A stretch of 6,337 nt of DNA from Flavobacteriaceae bacterium. Lineage in GTDB: Bacteria; Bacteroidota; Bacteroidia; Flavobacteriales; Flavobacteriaceae. A program made the position numbers and the translations under genes. The stretch spans positions 1 to 6,337 of the forward strand of contig NZDM01000109.1 of assembly GCA_002690085.1 (NCBI GenBank), read 5' to 3'. The notes beneath the pieces were generated by a model, which was not told the origin of the DNA, did not search any database, and was given only the letters and a program-made list of their open reading frames with translations. This document shows, in pieces, positions 5,956-6,337 of the stretch (positions are counted from its first letter, which is position 1; every line of letters starts with the position of its first letter).

Positions 5956-6337
5956 ATGCCAGAACCAGAAGACAATATCTCTAACGAAAACATTCAAAGT
6001 GAAGAAACCATTACCCGGGTCACAGGGATGTATAAAGATTGGTTTTTAGATTATGCTTCCTATGTTATTCTGGAACGGGCTGTTCCAGCCATAGAGGATG
6101 GTTTTAAGCCTGTTCAACGGCGTATTCTCCAATCCATGAAAGATTTGGATGATGGCCGTTACAATAAAGTCGCGAACATTGTTGGACACACCATGCAATA
6201 CCATCCCCACGGTGATGCAAGTATCTCTGATGCTATTGTTCAGATTGGTCAAAAGGATTTACTAATTGAAACACAAGGAAATTGGGGAAATATTTTAACA
6301 GGTGATTCAGCAGCAGCATCACGATACATTGAGGCAA
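5956..6337 (+). CDS. parC: DNA topoisomerase IV subunit A (ParC), N-terminal part (cut by window edge)
   Basis: The first 127 codons are present and the frame is open at the right edge. This is the DNA-cleaving subunit that pairs with ParE. After an acidic, variable stretch (1-20) comes the winged-helix region with DYASYVILERAVPAIEDGFK (32-51) and PVQRRIL (52-58). The quinolone-determining loop GHTMQYHPHGDASISDAIV (77-95) follows, then QGNWGNILTGD (107-117), and finally the catalytic Tyr, Y124, next to R123 in AASRYIEA. The ATG directly follows the parE stop (TAAATG), which implies a single transcript and probably translational coupling. GyrA is the alternative. The adjacent ParE and the sequence YHPHGDASI, rather than the KYHPHGDSA form of GyrA, favour ParC. 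The position matching GyrA Ser83 or ParC Ser80 is Ala88, and the acidic partner is Asp92. Confidence 0.93.
   Translation, partial: MPEPEDNISNENIQSEETITRVTGMYKDWFLDYASYVILERAVPAIEDGFKPVQRRILQSMKDLDDGRYNKVANIVGHTMQYHPHGDASISDAIVQIGQKDLLIETQGNWGNILTGDSAAASRYIEA

Overview
The window reads as ordinary chromosomal housekeeping DNA from a member of Bacteroidota, most likely a marine-type flavobacterium. Four observations support this. The DNA is AT-rich. No start codon has a convincing Shine-Dalgarno sequence. At least three upstream regions carry the Bacteroidota -7 promoter element TAnnTTTG. The proteins, by recalled family character (no search was run), look flavobacterial: ParE/ParC-type topoisomerase subunits, a LuxC-like acyl-CoA reductase beside serC, and a 117-residue dicluster ferredoxin. 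Every coding region is intact except the two cut by the window edges.

Left half, minus strand (1-2294): three genes run leftward in the order acyl-CoA reductase (1233-2294), serC (86-1147), serA (N-terminus only, 1-79). The 67-85 bp and 6 bp gaps fit one transcript. SerA and SerC are the first two steps of phosphorylated serine biosynthesis from 3-phosphoglycerate. The reductase reduces fatty acyl-CoA to aldehyde by family assignment, and its physiological role here is unknown.

Centre: a 71 bp divergent intergenic region (2295-2365) separates the reductase from a plus-strand 2[4Fe-4S] ferredoxin (2366-2719). It holds two TAnnTTTG elements on opposite strands, 4 bp apart, pointing at each other. 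The two transcripts may therefore be mutually exclusive or share one operator.

Right half, plus strand: ychF (2866-3960) has its own good promoter. It is followed, after a 129 bp gap, by parE (4090-5955) and parC (5956 to the window end). The parE stop abuts the parC start (TAAATG). These two encode the subunits of topoisomerase IV. The visible part of ParC includes the quinolone-determining region and the active-site tyrosine.

No mobile element, RNA gene, CRISPR array or clearly novel system is visible. The points most worth a second look are the opposed promoter pair, the linkage of an orphan LuxC-like reductase with serine synthesis and a ferredoxin, and the alanine at the quinolone-contact position of ParC.
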